DNA from: Microvirga mediterraneensis
GTDB lineage: Bacteria; Pseudomonadota; Alphaproteobacteria; Rhizobiales; Beijerinckiaceae
Direction of reading: 5' to 3'
NCBI RefSeq assembly: GCF_013520865.1
Contig: NZ_JACDXJ010000001.1
Span: 2,347,001-2,411,000, forward strand
DNA: 64,000 bases
The notes below the pieces were generated by a model. The model ran no database searches. It was not told where the DNA came from and saw nothing but the letters and a program-made list of their open reading frames with translations. The position numbers were made by a program, and so were the translations under genes. Positions 49,639 to 58,931 of the stretch are shown here, in pieces. Each line of letters starts with the position of its first letter. Positions within the stretch are counted from its first letter, which is position 1.

Positions 49639-52600
49639 TCGGCCGCCTCCTTGCGCTCATCGTCGAAGAAGGCTGCAACGGAATTGAGGCGGCTCGCCCA
49701 CAAGCCGCGACGGCGCGCATCGGCAAGGCGGTCGCGGATGGCCTGCGCGGCGGCCGGATTGGCGGCTTCGATCCGCGTCCAGGTGGGTTCGTCGGCGATC
49801 AGCGCCGTGAAGACGAGATCGAGGGTGTCTGACGGAACGGCATCCGTGGTCGCCGCGAAGGCGAAGAGCGCATCGACCCCTTGGGCGATTTCGGCCGCGC
49901 CGCGCCAGCCGTGGCGTAGCTGACCGGCGATCCAGCGCGGGTTCGTCAGGCGCCCGCGCACGAGGCGGTCCATATCTTCCCCGAGCGTTCGGGCCTTCGG
50001 TTGCTGCGGACGGCTCGTATCGAGGCTGTAGACAGCCGGCGAAGCGCCGAGCCTCTGTGCCGCTGCCGCGAAGCCGCCGATAGCATCGGCGGCGGAATCG
50101 CCGTCCAAGATGTCGCGCTCGGCCACGTCGCTCACATGCACGAAGGCCTCGGCCCGCTCGACCCGCTGAGGGAAGCTCCCATCGGCCCGGGCCTTGCCGC
50201 CGGGCCCGAAGGCATGGGACGTGCCGTCGAGATAGGTGCGCCCCAGGTCGTGTCGCGCGGCCCATTCGCCGTCGAGCGCCTGGGCGGACACGCCTGCCCC
50301 ATAGGTGCCGGGCGCGGAGCCGAAAACGCGGGACAGCGCCTCGCCGCGCCGTCTCGCGGCGGCGAGTTCGTTCCACTCGTCGTCTTCGTCCAGCGCGGCG
50401 ACCGCGCGGGCGGCCTGATCGAGAAGCGCGATCTGATCCGGGAAGGTATCGCGGAAGGCGCCGGAGACGCGCAGGGTCACGTCGGCGCGGGGCCGGTCCA
50501 TGAGCGGCTGGGGCACGATCTCGAAGCCCGTCACCCGGGTCGAGGCATGGTCCCAGGTCGGGCGCACGCCCATCAGGGCGAGCGCATGCGCGATGTCCTC
50601 GCCGCCGGAGCGCAGCGTCGGAGAGGCCCACAGGTCCATCACGATCCGGCGCGGCCAGTCGCCTTCCTCCTGCAGGTGGCGGCGCACCACTTCCGTCGCC
50701 GCGCGATGCCCGAGTTCCGTTGCGGCACGGGTGGGGATCGCCCGTGGGTCGAGGGTCGCGAGGTTGCGGCCGGTGGGCAGCACGTTGGTCTGCCCGCGCG
50801 AGGGCGAGCCGGACGGGCCGGGCGCGACGAAGCGGCCGTCGAGAGCCTTCAGCAGGCCTTCGCGCTCACCGGTGGAGCAGGGCTCGAAGCCATCGGGCGC
50901 GTGGCCGAACACGTGGAGCCCGTCGCGGATCGTTACTTCCCCGAGGTCGCAGAGATGCGCATCGAGCCGTGTCAGCGCCTCGTCCATCGGCATGCCGTCC
51001 TCGACGCCACAGGCCGATGCGAGGCCGCTCGTCCGGGCGCGGTCCAGAATCTCCTTCGCCACGAGTTCGGCCCGGCCGGGATGGAGCACCTGGGCGGAGG
51101 AGAATTCCTCGACCAGTTCGCGCAGGGCGCCGGCCTCGCCGTGCAGGCCCGCCTCCGCCGTCAGCGGCGTGAGATGGCCGATGGTGACGGCGCCGATGCG
51201 GCGCTTGGCGGGTGCGGCCTCGCCGGGATCGTCGACGATGAACGGATAGATCACCGGGACCGCGCCGATGGCGAGGCGCGGCCAGCAGACATTGGAGAGC
51301 GCCACGGCTTTGCCGGGCAGCCATTCCGTGGTGCCGTGGGTGCCGAGATGAACGAGGACGTGGATGCGCTCAAGGACTCTGAGACCGTGATAGAAGGCAA
51401 GATAGCCGTGGCTCGGCGGACATTCGGGGTCGTGATAGAAGCCCTTGCGGTCGAGGCCGTGACCCCGATCCGGTTGCAGCGCGACGAGAACGTTTCCGGC
51501 GCGAACCGCGCGGAAGTGAAAAGCCTCATCGGCGAATGCGGGATCGTTCTCGGGAGCACCCCAGCGCTCGTCGATGGCGGCGCGGTGTTCCGTCGGCAGC
51601 GCGTCGAGCCAGTCGCGGTAGCAGGAGAGCGGAACCTCGAACGGCGCCTCGCCTTCCGTGAGAAGCGGCATGAGGTCTTCTGCCGAAAAACGTCGCCCGG
51701 CCGCATATCCGGCTTGTTCGAGATGATCGAGGATCGCGCAGGCGCTCGCCGGGGTGTCGAGCCCGACGGCGAAACCGGCGCGTCCGCCGCGCGCGGGATA
51801 ATCGGACAGAACCAGCGCAAGCCGCCGCTCGTGACGCGGCGCGCGGGCAAGGCGCACCCATGCGGCGGCCAGGTCCGCGACGGCATCGATGCCGCCCGCG
51901 TCCGGCGCCTGGATGCGGCGGGAGAACGCGAGCGACGGATCGGCGGGATCGTCGGCCTTGAACGAGATCGGCCCGGCGGCGATGCGGCCGTCGAATTCAG
52001 GGAGCGCGATCTGCATGGCGAGATCGGCGGCGGAGAGCCCGCGCGGCGAGGCCTCCCAGGCCTCCTTGGGGCTGCCGACGGGGATCGCCTGGAGGATCGG
52101 GCAATCGGCTCCGTCGAGCACGAAAGCTTCATCGTCGCGGGACGAGAAGGCGGTTGTCGTGACGATGATGTCGGGGCGGCGCGCCTCGATCGCCCGTCGA
52201 ACGACGGCGACCGCGTCCGGATCCTTCAGGCTCGACACGGCAAGGACGAGCCAGTCGATGCCGCGCTCCTTCAGTGCGGCTGACAGCGCCTCGACGGCCT
52301 GCGTGTCGCCGGAGAGAATGGCGGAACGGTAGACGAGGAGATAGGCGAGGGGACGTTTGTCTGAGAAGCGGGAGAGGATGACTTCCGGCTCGACGATGCT
52401 GCCGTCAGACTCTCCTCCCCACAAGGGGGAGGGAAAGGCGCCACAGCCCTCATCCTGAGGAGCCTGCGCAGCAGGCGTCTCGAAGGAGGGTCCAGTGTGC
52501 GCTGGAAGATCCTTCGAGACGCAGCCTGACGGCTGCTCCTCAGGATGAGGGCTGCGATTGAAATGTCTGTCTGCAGGAGATCCTTCGGGTGCCCATGCAA

Positions 52601-53129
52601 AAGCGCGAGGCACGATGCGCGGCGGTTCTGCAAAGGCATCGACGTTGCCGATCTCGACTTCGACGCGCGCGAGAAGGCGGCGCATGTTGTCGATGCCGCC
52701 GGCCTGGAAATAGGCCTCCAGATCGTCGCATAGCGCCTGGGGGACGGTGGAATAGGCGGTGAGACGGGGATCGGGGCGGTCGTCGCCGGGCAGCACCGCA
52801 AGCTTCACCCCATGAGCCCGACAGGCCCGCGAGAGATGCTCGATGCCGTAGCGCCAATAATCGAGGCCGCCGAGGCAGCGCACGAGGACGAAGCGCGCCT
52901 TCGATGCGGTCTTCTCGCTATAGAGATCGGCGGAGAGAGGATGGCGCAGGCGGCGAAGCGAGGCGAGGCGGAGCGATGCCCCGCCTGCCTTCAGACGTTG
53001 CGCGGCCGCCAGCGCTCCGAGGTCACTGTCCGCGAAGGAGAGGACGACGATGTCCCCCGGCGGCTGCTGGAGGTCCGTGGCCTCCGCGCCTTCGTCGAGG
53101 GAGATCGCTGTGACCGGGAGGAGGTGCAT
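49635..53129 (-). CDS. cobN: cobaltochelatase large subunit, with repeat insertion
   Basis: 1164-residue H-subunit of the ATP-dependent cobaltochelatase (CobNST). It shows HVLVHLGTHGTTEWLPGKA, LPTGRNLATLDPRAIPTRAA and HDLGRTYLDGTSHAFG. Residues about 192-240 are an in-frame insertion derived from an intergenic repeat: a Pro/Glu/Ser-rich stretch with SPHPEEQPSG and SFETPAAQAPQDEG, in the linker before LAYLLVYRSAILSGDTQ. The frame is kept. cobS and cobT are elsewhere. The start is 1 base after the cobW stop; no strong ribosome site is seen. Confidence 0.93.
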   Translation of the reverse strand: MHLLPVTAISLDEGAEATDLQQPPGDIVVLSFADSDLGALAAAQRLKAGGASLRLASLRRLRHPLSADLYSEKTASKARFVLVRCLGGLDYWRYGIEHLSRACRAHGVKLAVLPGDDRPDPRLTAYSTVPQALCDDLEAYFQAGGIDNMRRLLARVEVEIGNVDAFAEPPRIVPRAFAWAPEGSPADRHFNRSPHPEEQPSGCVSKDLPAHTGPSFETPAAQAPQDEGCGAFPSPLWGGESDGSIVEPEVILSRFSDKRPLAYLLVYRSAILSGDTQAVEALSAALKERGIDWLVLAVSSLKDPDAVAVVRRAIEARRPDIIVTTTAFSSRDDEAFVLDGADCPILQAIPVGSPKEAWEASPRGLSAADLAMQIALPEFDGRIAAGPISFKADDPADPSLAFSRRIQAPDAGGIDAVADLAAAWVRLARAPRHERRLALVLSDYPARGGRAGFAVGLDTPASACAILDHLEQAGYAAGRRFSAEDLMPLLTEGEAPFEVPLSCYRDWLDALPTEHRAAIDERWGAPENDPAFADEAFHFRAVRAGNVLVALQPDRGHGLDRKGFYHDPECPPSHGYLAFYHGLRVLERIHVLVHLGTHGTTEWLPGKAVALSNVCWPRLAIGAVPVIYPFIVDDPGEAAPAKRRIGAVTIGHLTPLTAEAGLHGEAGALRELVEEFSSAQVLHPGRAELVAKEILDRARTSGLASACGVEDGMPMDEALTRLDAHLCDLGEVTIRDGLHVFGHAPDGFEPCSTGEREGLLKALDGRFVAPGPSGSPSRGQTNVLPTGRNLATLDPRAIPTRAATELGHRAATEVVRRHLQEEGDWPRRIVMDLWASPTLRSGGEDIAHALALMGVRPTWDHASTRVTGFEIVPQPLMDRPRADVTLRVSGAFRDTFPDQIALLDQAARAVAALDEDDEWNELAAARRRGEALSRVFGSAPGTYGAGVSAQALDGEWAARHDLGRTYLDGTSHAFGPGGKARADGSFPQRVERAEAFVHVSDVAERDILDGDSAADAIGGFAAAAQRLGASPAVYSLDTSRPQQPKARTLGEDMDRLVRGRLTNPRWIAGQLRHGWRGAAEIAQGVDALFAFAATTDAVPSDTLDLVFTALIADEPTWTRIEAANPAAAQAIRDRLADARRRGLWASRLNSVAAFFDDERKEAAE
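52411..52433. repeat. CCTCCCC/GGGGGAGG hairpin inside cobN
   Basis: CTCCTCCCC-ACAA-GGGGGAGGG, the same style as the hairpins at 32774-32880 and 19979. Inside the cobN coding sequence it supplies the codons of a PSPLWGGE-like segment. Confidence 0.55.
52445..52553. repeat. 109-base palindromic repeat inserted in-frame in cobN
   Basis: Perfect 19-base outer arms (AGCCCTCATCCTGAGGAGC at 52445-52463 and its complement at 52535-52553) and perfect 13-base inner arms (GCGTCTCGAAGGA at 52475-52487, complement at 52510-52522). Such long palindromes are usual in intergenic DNA of this order; here it is translated. Confidence 0.8.
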
Positions 53130-53130
53130 G

Positions 53131-54168
53131 TCACCCCTGGCGCAGGGCGGCTTCGACGGCCTTCAGGTCGAAGCCTTTCAGGCCGATCACGACCATGCGG
53201 CCGTCGCGGGCCTCGCCGGCCTTCCACGGCCGGTCGAAGTGATGTGCGACGCGCTGGCCGACACCCTGCACCACGAGGCGCATGGGCTTGCCGTCGACGG
53301 GCGCGAAGCCCTTGATCCGCAGCACGCCGGCCGCTTCCGCCGCGCGCTCGACGCGGGCGACGAGCGCCTCCGCGGTGGCGACGGGCGCGACCGGGATCGC
53401 GACACTGTCGAAATCGTCGTGGTCGTGATCCTCGGCGGTCTCATGGTGCGAGGGGCGGGATTCGAGATCGGCTTCCGCCGCCGCGCCGAGGCCGAGCAGA
53501 ACCCTCGGATCCACCTTGCCGTGCGACGTCTCGACGACCTTCACGGCGCGCGGAAGGTGCCCGTTGATCTCCGCGAGGACCTTGTCCTTGTCGCCCGCCG
53601 CCATCTGGTCCGTTTTGTTGAGGATGATGAGGTCGGCGCAGAGGAGCTGGTCCTCGAACACTTCCTCCAACGGATTCTCGTGATCGACCGAGGTATCGGT
53701 CGCGCGCTGGGCTTCGAGGGCGTCGGGATCCTCCGCGAAGGCGCCCGAGGCGACGGCCGGGCCGTCGACCACCGCGATCACGCCGTCCACGGTCACACGG
53801 GAGCGGATATCCGGCCAGTTGAAGGCGCGCACCAGCGGCTTCGGCAGGGCAAGGCCCGAGGTCTCGATCAGGATGTGCTCGGGCGGGTTCGGCCGGTTGA
53901 GCAGGGTGTTGAGGGCCGGGACGAAATCGTCCGCCACCGTGCAGCACAGGCAGCCGTTGGGGAGTTCGACGATGTCCTCCTGGGTGCAGCCCTCGATGCC
54001 GCAGCCTTCGATGAAGGAGCCGTCGAAGCCGAGATCGCCGAATTCGTTGACGAGGACCGCGAGGCGGCGTCCGCCCGCGTTCTCGAGGAGGTGGCGCACC
54101 AGGGTGGTTTTACCGGCTCCGAGGAATCCGGTGACGATGGTGCAGGGGATCTTTGCAAGATCGCTCAT
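53131..54168 (-). CDS. cobW: CobW-type metal-chaperone GTPase
   Basis: 345-residue G3E GTPase. The P-loop is TIVTGFLGAGKTTLVRHLLE, the metal site GCLCCTV (CxCC) near residue 75, and the guanine motif NKTD near 150. A His/Asp-rich stretch (EDHDHDD) near 245 suggests cobalt binding, and the C-terminal CobW_C domain follows. It likely supplies cobalt to the CobN chelatase encoded one base downstream. Confidence 0.93.
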   Translation of the reverse strand: MSDLAKIPCTIVTGFLGAGKTTLVRHLLENAGGRRLAVLVNEFGDLGFDGSFIEGCGIEGCTQEDIVELPNGCLCCTVADDFVPALNTLLNRPNPPEHILIETSGLALPKPLVRAFNWPDIRSRVTVDGVIAVVDGPAVASGAFAEDPDALEAQRATDTSVDHENPLEEVFEDQLLCADLIILNKTDQMAAGDKDKVLAEINGHLPRAVKVVETSHGKVDPRVLLGLGAAAEADLESRPSHHETAEDHDHDDFDSVAIPVAPVATAEALVARVERAAEAAGVLRIKGFAPVDGKPMRLVVQGVGQRVAHHFDRPWKAGEARDGRMVVIGLKGFDLKAVEAALRQG

Positions 54169-54195
54169 GAGTCGAGCCTTTCGGCGGCTCTCTTT

Positions 54196-54591
54196 TTAAG
54201 CCGCGTTGTTCGTCTTAGATGGGGGAATACGGGCGACGACGCCCTTGCGGAAAGCTTCCGGACGCTCGCGCCAGGGCACGAGGCCGTCGGACGTGGCCGC
54301 ATAGCGGCGCAATCCGTCGAGGATCGTCTCGACCGAAATCTCCGGGTTCAGGTCGCCGTAGATATAGGTCCAGCGTCCTGGACCGGAGACCGCGATGGTG
54401 CAGGGCCGCTTGCACACGGACAGGCACTCGACCGGCTCCACGCGCACCTTCGGTGCGTCGGGATGGGCGAGTGCCTCCATAAGCGCCCGGTGGAGGATCG
54501 CACCGGGCCGCAGCGCCTTGTCGTCCGGGCCACCCGCCTGACGGCAGGTGACGCAGACATGGAGGCAGATCTCCTCAGGAGGTGAGGTCAT
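54196..54591 (-). CDS. DUF1636 metal-binding protein
   Basis: 131-residue protein of the DUF1636 family. CVTCRQAGGPDDKALRPG and VECLSVCKRPCTIAVSGPG give Cys pairs in a thioredoxin-like ferredoxin fold, so a metal or 2Fe-2S cluster is likely. It lies three bases after cbtA and 27 before cobW in the cobalamin operon, where it usually occurs. A role in cobalt delivery or sensing is inferred. Confidence 0.85.
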   Translation of the reverse strand: MTSPPEEICLHVCVTCRQAGGPDDKALRPGAILHRALMEALAHPDAPKVRVEPVECLSVCKRPCTIAVSGPGRWTYIYGDLNPEISVETILDGLRRYAATSDGLVPWRERPEAFRKGVVARIPPSKTNNAA

Positions 54592-54594
54592 GAG

Positions 54595-55371
54595 CTAAGC
54601 GGCCTTGCCGTCGCTGCCGACCGAAGCCACCTGCGAGAGAAAACCTGATCTCGACCGGTCTTCCTGCCGCGTCCAGTACCAGCCGAGGGCAAGTCCGAGG
54701 GTCGCCCAGAAAGCGAACGCAACAGCGAGCGAGCGCGCCGCGAATTGCGCGGCCAGGATTGCCGGTACGTCACTCGCGGCAGCCTCCACATGAGGCGCTC
54801 CGATCAGGTGCGGCAGCACGATGGCGATGAGCCCGATGCCGATCGCCGCATGATGGCGCACATGCGTGATCAGATACAGGCCGAGGCCCGTTCCGAGCGC
54901 GGTGCAGACCCACCAGATCTGCCTCTCGGCGAGCTGCGCCCCGCCCATGCCCGGAAGCTCCGGGGGCAAGCCGACAGCGGGCGCGAGACTGGCGGCGAGA
55001 AAGCCGCCGATGGCCCACCGCAATGACGTCTGCAGGTCGAACCTTCGCCCCGCGGCAAGGATCAAGGCCGCGAGGATCGAGGCATAGCCGACGCCGCTGA
55101 CCAGGGTGGCAAGCGCTGTGAATGCTATCCGGGGAAAGCCCTCGCCAGGTTCCCATGCACTCTCGTCTGCAGCATCCGCTGGGGCGTGAGAGCTATGGGC
55201 GAGGTGCAGAAGGCCACCCCATCCGGCGGCCTGTGCCTCCGGTGCCGAGGCCTTTTCGTACGTCTCGGCCTGGAGAATCAGGGGAGATGTCAGGAATGTT
55301 TGCAGGGTGGCGGCCACGCAGGCAGCCAGAAACCCAGCGACCAAAGCCGCTTTCAGAACCCTCAGGATCAT
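54595..55371 (-). CDS. cbtA: cobalt transporter subunit CbtA
   Basis: 258-residue membrane protein of the CbtA family: about five to six helices, LRVLKAALVAGFLAACVAATLQ at the start, a periplasmic loop with HLAHSSHAPADAAD, and LPPELPGMGGAQLAERQIWW. Together with CbtB it is the predicted cobalt importer of riboswitch-controlled B12 operons. It begins 12 bases after cbtB. Confidence 0.9.
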   Translation of the reverse strand: MILRVLKAALVAGFLAACVAATLQTFLTSPLILQAETYEKASAPEAQAAGWGGLLHLAHSSHAPADAADESAWEPGEGFPRIAFTALATLVSGVGYASILAALILAAGRRFDLQTSLRWAIGGFLAASLAPAVGLPPELPGMGGAQLAERQIWWVCTALGTGLGLYLITHVRHHAAIGIGLIAIVLPHLIGAPHVEAAASDVPAILAAQFAARSLAVAFAFWATLGLALGWYWTRQEDRSRSGFLSQVASVGSDGKAA

Positions 55372-55383
55372 GGAAACCCCCTG

Positions 55384-55560
55384 TCAGTGGCAGGGGAAAT
55401 TGTGCGAGTGACGCCAGTCATGCGCCGCATTGTGGATCGTCTCGGGCGAGGCGAAGCCCGAAATGAACACAAGCGCGAGGCCGAAGGTTGCTGCGGTGAG
55501 AATGGCCACGAGCCGTTGAGACGGAGTGGCGGCGTAAGCTTGATTGGTGAGCGTCGACAT
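55384..55560 (-). CDS. cbtB: cobalt transporter subunit CbtB
   Basis: 58-residue one-helix membrane protein, CbtB. The helix is VAILTAATFGLALVFISGF; the C-terminus ends with a His-rich tail, HNAAHDWRHSHNFPCH, likely to bind cobalt. ATG 55560 follows AGAGG by 5 bases. It is the first gene after the cobalamin riboswitch. Confidence 0.92.
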   Translation of the reverse strand: MSTLTNQAYAATPSQRLVAILTAATFGLALVFISGFASPETIHNAAHDWRHSHNFPCH

Positions 55561-55600
55561 GAATACCTCTTGGCCACCCCTCCGGCGGCATTTGGGTTGC

Positions 55601-55770
55601 ACGATGACGGCAGGTCTCCTGGCTCGCGGGTCGATGCTTTGCGCTACCGCCTTCCCGGGCTTTCAGCCCAGTGGCATTTGGAGCGAAGGCTCGCCGCTTA
55701 CAGTTGCGGGGGCAGCCGCGGTGTCTCACCGCATTCCCTTTTCACCCCGTTGCCGGGGCACCGTCCGTTA
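55601..55770 (-). ncRNA. cobalamin riboswitch
   Basis: Read on the minus strand: GGTGCCCCGGCAACGGGGTG then TGAAAAGGGAATGCGGTG, then the B12 box GCCCCCGCAACTGTAAGCGG, GCCACTGGG, GGGAAGGCGG and finally CGCGAGCCAGGAGACCTGCC. All canonical blocks are in order. It lies 40 bases upstream of cbtB and controls the nine-gene operon; high adenosylcobalamin should turn it off. Confidence 0.95.
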
Positions 55771-55885
55771 CATGCTTACCGGGGCGAGGAGCATCTTTCA
55801 AGCCTTGGCCGTGAAATCGGTTAGTCTTGAAATCGCGTCTGAGCCTGTTCATGGTGCGGCCCACTCATGCGAAGGCAGGTTCGGG
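55771..55885. other. divergent cobalamin promoter region
   Basis: About 115 bases between the riboswitch start and cobO. Promoters for both the minus-strand riboswitch operon and plus-strand cobO-cobQ should lie here. No second riboswitch is visible on the plus strand. Confidence 0.35.
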
Positions 55886-56491
55886 ATGTCCCAGGACGAA
55901 GAGGCGCGCCACCGCGCCAAGATGATCAAGCGCAAGGAAGTCCAGGACCGGGAGGTCGCCTCGAAGACGGTCGAGAAGGGGCTCCTGATCGTCCATACGG
56001 GCCCCGGCAAGGGCAAGTCCACGGCCGCCTTCGGCCTCATGCTGCGGGCGCTCGGGCGGGGCTTCCACGTGGGCGTGGTGCAGTTCATCAAGGGCGCCTG
56101 GGAAACCGGCGAGCGCCTGGCCCTCGACCGATTCTCCGATCAGGTCGAGTGGCACACGATGGGCGAGGGGTTCACCTGGGAGACGCAGGACCGCTCCCGC
56201 GACGTGGCGGCGGCGGAACGCGCCTGGGACAAGGCGAAGGAGCTGATGGCCCGCGAGGACATCCGCCTCCTGGTGCTCGACGAGCTCAACATCGCCCTGC
56301 GCTACGAATATCTGCCCCTGGCGGAGGTGGTCGAAACCTTGCGGCAGCGCAGGCCCGGTCTCCACGTGGTCGTCACCGGCCGCAACGCCAAGCCGGAGCT
56401 GATCGAGGCCGCCGATCTCGTGACCGAGATGACCCTGGTGAAGCATCATTTCTCCGCCGGCGTGAAGGCCCAGGAAGGCGTCGAGTTCTGA
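55886..56491 (+). CDS. cobO: cob(I)yrinate a,c-diamide adenosyltransferase
   Basis: 201-residue BtuR/CobO-type enzyme. A basic N-terminal tail ([17 protein letters not shown]) leads to the P-loop [33 protein letters not shown] and [15 protein letters not shown] are conserved. It adds the 5'-deoxyadenosyl ligand to cobalt. ATG 55886 follows GAAGGCAGG; its stop overlaps the cobQ start by one base. Confidence 0.94.
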   Translation: MSQDEEARHRAKMIKRKEVQDREVASKTVEKGLLIVHTGPGKGKSTAAFGLMLRALGRGFHVGVVQFIKGAWETGERLALDRFSDQVEWHTMGEGFTWETQDRSRDVAAAERAWDKAKELMAREDIRLLVLDELNIALRYEYLPLAEVVETLRQRRPGLHVVVTGRNAKPELIEAADLVTEMTLVKHHFSAGVKAQEGVEF

Positions 56492-57948
56492 TGCGCGCGC
56501 TCATGGTGCAGGGCACCGGCTCCAATGTGGGCAAGTCGCTCCTGGTGGCGGGCCTGTGCCGGGTCTTTGCGCGACGAGGCCTGAGAGTCAGGCCCTTCAA
56601 GCCGCAGAACATGTCGAACAACGCCGCGGTCACGGAAGACGGCGGCGAGATCGGTCGTGCCCAGGCCCTGCAGGCGCGCGCCGCCGGCGTGGCGCCCAGC
56701 GTCCACATGAACCCCGTGCTGCTCAAGCCCCAGAGCGAGATCGGCTCGCAGGTGGTGGTGCAGGGCCGCGTGGCCGGCACCGCCAGGGCGCGCGAGTATC
56801 AATCCTGGAAACCGCGCCTCATGGCGGCGGTGCTCGACAGCTTCGGGCGGCTCTCTGCGGAGGCCGATCTCGTGCTCGTCGAAGGCGCGGGCTCGGCCTC
56901 CGAGGTGAATTTGAGGGCGGGCGACATCGCCAACATGGGCTTTTCCCGCGCGGCCGGCGTGCCCGTGGTGCTCGTGGGCGATATCGACCGGGGCGGCGTG
57001 ATCGCCAGCCTCGTCGGCACCAAGGCGGTGCTCGACGAAGAGGACGCGGCCATGGTCCGCGGCTTCATCGTCAACCGCTTCCGGGGCGATCCGGCCCTGT
57101 TCGACAGCGGCATGCGGTTCGTGGCCGATCGCACCGGCTGGCCGGCGCTCGGTCTCGTGCCGCATTTTCGCGACGCCGCGCGCCTTCCGGCCGAGGATGG
57201 CCTTGGATTGAGGCGCGAGGGGCGCAGAGGCGCGGTCGTCATCGCCGTTCCGGTGACCCCCTGGATCTCCAACTTCGACGACCTCGATCCCCTGCGCGAG
57301 GAGCCAGGGGTCGAGGTGGTGCTGGTCGAACCCGACCGTACCCTGCCTGTCGAAGCCGCGCTCGTCCTGCTGCCCGGCTCCAAGACCACCATCGACGATC
57401 TGATGTTCATCCGCGCGCAGGGCTGGGACATCGACCTGAAGGCGCATGTGCGCCGGGGAGGGCGGGTTCTCGGTCTCTGCGGCGGCTACCAGATGCTCGG
57501 AACGCGCATCGACGACCCGTTCGGCATCGAGGGCGAGGCTGGCCGCTCCGTCGAAGGCCTGGGCCTGCTCGACGTCGCGACGGTTCTCACCACGAACAAG
57601 CGGCTCGAGGCCGTCGCCGGGACGACGCTGGCGGACGATGCGCCCTTCTCCGGATACGAGATGCATATCGGCGAGACGTCGGGGCCGGATGCGGCGTCGC
57701 GGGCTTTCGCCCGTCTGGCGAACGGGCAGTTGGACGGCGCCGTCTCGGCCGACGGGCGCGTGACGGGCACCTATGTCCACGGCCTCTTCGCTGACGACCG
57801 GCAGCGGGCGCGGTGGCTCGCCCTGATCGGCGCGCAGACGAGCGACCTCGCCTATGAGGCCCTCGTCGACGACATTCTCGACCGCTTCGCCGATCACCTG
57901 GAGGCGCATCTCGATTGCGACAGGTTGCTTGCCCTCAGCGCACGATGA
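56491..57948 (+). CDS. cobQ: cobyric acid synthase
   Basis: 485-residue glutamine-dependent amidase. N-terminal ATP domain: [32 protein letters not shown] and [14 protein letters not shown]-terminal glutaminase with Cys in [10 protein letters not shown] and a late THV-like YVHGLF. It amidates b, d, e and g. It is coupled to cobO by a one-base overlap. Its last 14 bases overlap the opposing cobD end. Confidence 0.95.
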   Translation: MRALMVQGTGSNVGKSLLVAGLCRVFARRGLRVRPFKPQNMSNNAAVTEDGGEIGRAQALQARAAGVAPSVHMNPVLLKPQSEIGSQVVVQGRVAGTARAREYQSWKPRLMAAVLDSFGRLSAEADLVLVEGAGSASEVNLRAGDIANMGFSRAAGVPVVLVGDIDRGGVIASLVGTKAVLDEEDAAMVRGFIVNRFRGDPALFDSGMRFVADRTGWPALGLVPHFRDAARLPAEDGLGLRREGRRGAVVIAVPVTPWISNFDDLDPLREEPGVEVVLVEPDRTLPVEAALVLLPGSKTTIDDLMFIRAQGWDIDLKAHVRRGGRVLGLCGGYQMLGTRIDDPFGIEGEAGRSVEGLGLLDVATVLTTNKRLEAVAGTTLADDAPFSGYEMHIGETSGPDAASRAFARLANGQLDGAVSADGRVTGTYVHGLFADDRQRARWLALIGAQTSDLAYEALVDDILDRFADHLEAHLDCDRLLALSAR

Positions 57949-58921
57949 TCCAGGTCAGGAGAGCCGATCCGGTCGCCAGAGCAAAGAGCAGCAGACACGC
58001 GGTTCGGTAAAGGGCGAGCGCCCGGTCGATGTCGTCCGCATTCGCCTCGGCGCGCCCGTCGCCCATCCAGCGGTCCTCGACGCGCACGTCGCCGTAGACG
58101 CGCGGCCCGGCGAGCCGCAGGCCCAGGGCGCCGGCCATGGCGGCTTCGGGCCAGCCCGCATTGGGCGAGCGGTGATGGGAGGCGTCGCGCCATACCGCGC
58201 GCCACGCGCCTCGCGGGGATGCTCCCCGGTGAAGGGCCGCCGCCGCGACGACAAGGAGCGCCGTGAGCCGCGAGGCGGGCAGGTTCACGAGATCGTCGAA
58301 CCGCGCGGCCGCCCAGCCGAAGGCTTCGTGCCGCGACGTGCGATGGCCGATCATGCTGTCGGCCGTGTTCGTCGCCTTGTAGAGGGCGGCTCCGGTGAGG
58401 CCGCCGAGCCCGAGCCAGAAGGCGGGCGCCACGATCCCGTCGGAAAAGTTCTCCGCCAGGCTCTCGATGGCCGCGCGGGACACGCCCGCCTCGTCCAGGC
58501 TCCGCGGGTTGCGCCCGACGATCATCGCGACGGCCGAACGCCCTCCGTCGAGCCCGCCCTCGCGCAGGCCTTTCGCCACCGCCGCCACGTGCTCGTGCAG
58601 GCTGCGTTGGGCGATGAGGGTGCCGGAGAACAGGGCGAGCAGGACGAGGCCGAGGATACCGAGCGGCAGCAGCAGGAGCTCCAGGGCCCATGCGACAAGT
58701 CCCGTCGCCGCCAGAAGGATCAGCAGGGCCAGGATGCCCGCCGCGCGGCGTTCGCCAAAGGACCGGGCTTCCCTGTTCAGGATCCGGTCGAGCCCTTTGA
58801 TCAGCCGCCCGATCCAGGTGACGGGGTGGCCGATCCCCGTGTAAAGGCGATGCGGATAGCCGAATGCGGCCTCGGCCGCGAGGGCGAGGCTCAGGATCGT
58901 GAGGCTATCGGAGAGGGCCAT
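57935..58921 (-). CDS. cobD: adenosylcobinamide-phosphate synthase
   Basis: 328-residue membrane enzyme (CbiB/CobD). [21 protein letters not shown] at the start, [32 protein letters not shown] and [17 protein letters not shown] are signatures, with about five helices. It attaches aminopropanol (phosphate) to cobyric acid. The start ATG (58921) is in the CCATGG shared with the opposite strand of cobC, and its upstream region is inside cobC, so its promoter must lie there. Confidence 0.92.
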   Translation of the reverse strand: MALSDSLTILSLALAAEAAFGYPHRLYTGIGHPVTWIGRLIKGLDRILNREARSFGERRAAGILALLILLAATGLVAWALELLLLPLGILGLVLLALFSGTLIAQRSLHEHVAAVAKGLREGGLDGGRSAVAMIVGRNPRSLDEAGVSRAAIESLAENFSDGIVAPAFWLGLGGLTGAALYKATNTADSMIGHRTSRHEAFGWAAARFDDLVNLPASRLTALLVVAAAALHRGASPRGAWRAVWRDASHHRSPNAGWPEAAMAGALGLRLAGPRVYGDVRVEDRWMGDGRAEANADDIDRALALYRTACLLLFALATGSALLTWIIVR

Positions 58922-58931
58922 GGGGAATCGG

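Noticed and set aside
50001..52283. Plus-strand frame of 760 codons opposite cobN
   Set aside because: cobN has strong family motifs on the other strand; this one has none.
52411..52553. cobN as a pseudogene broken by a repeat
   Set aside because: The reading frame is intact across the insertion and all downstream motifs are present, so it is called a full-length gene with an insertion.
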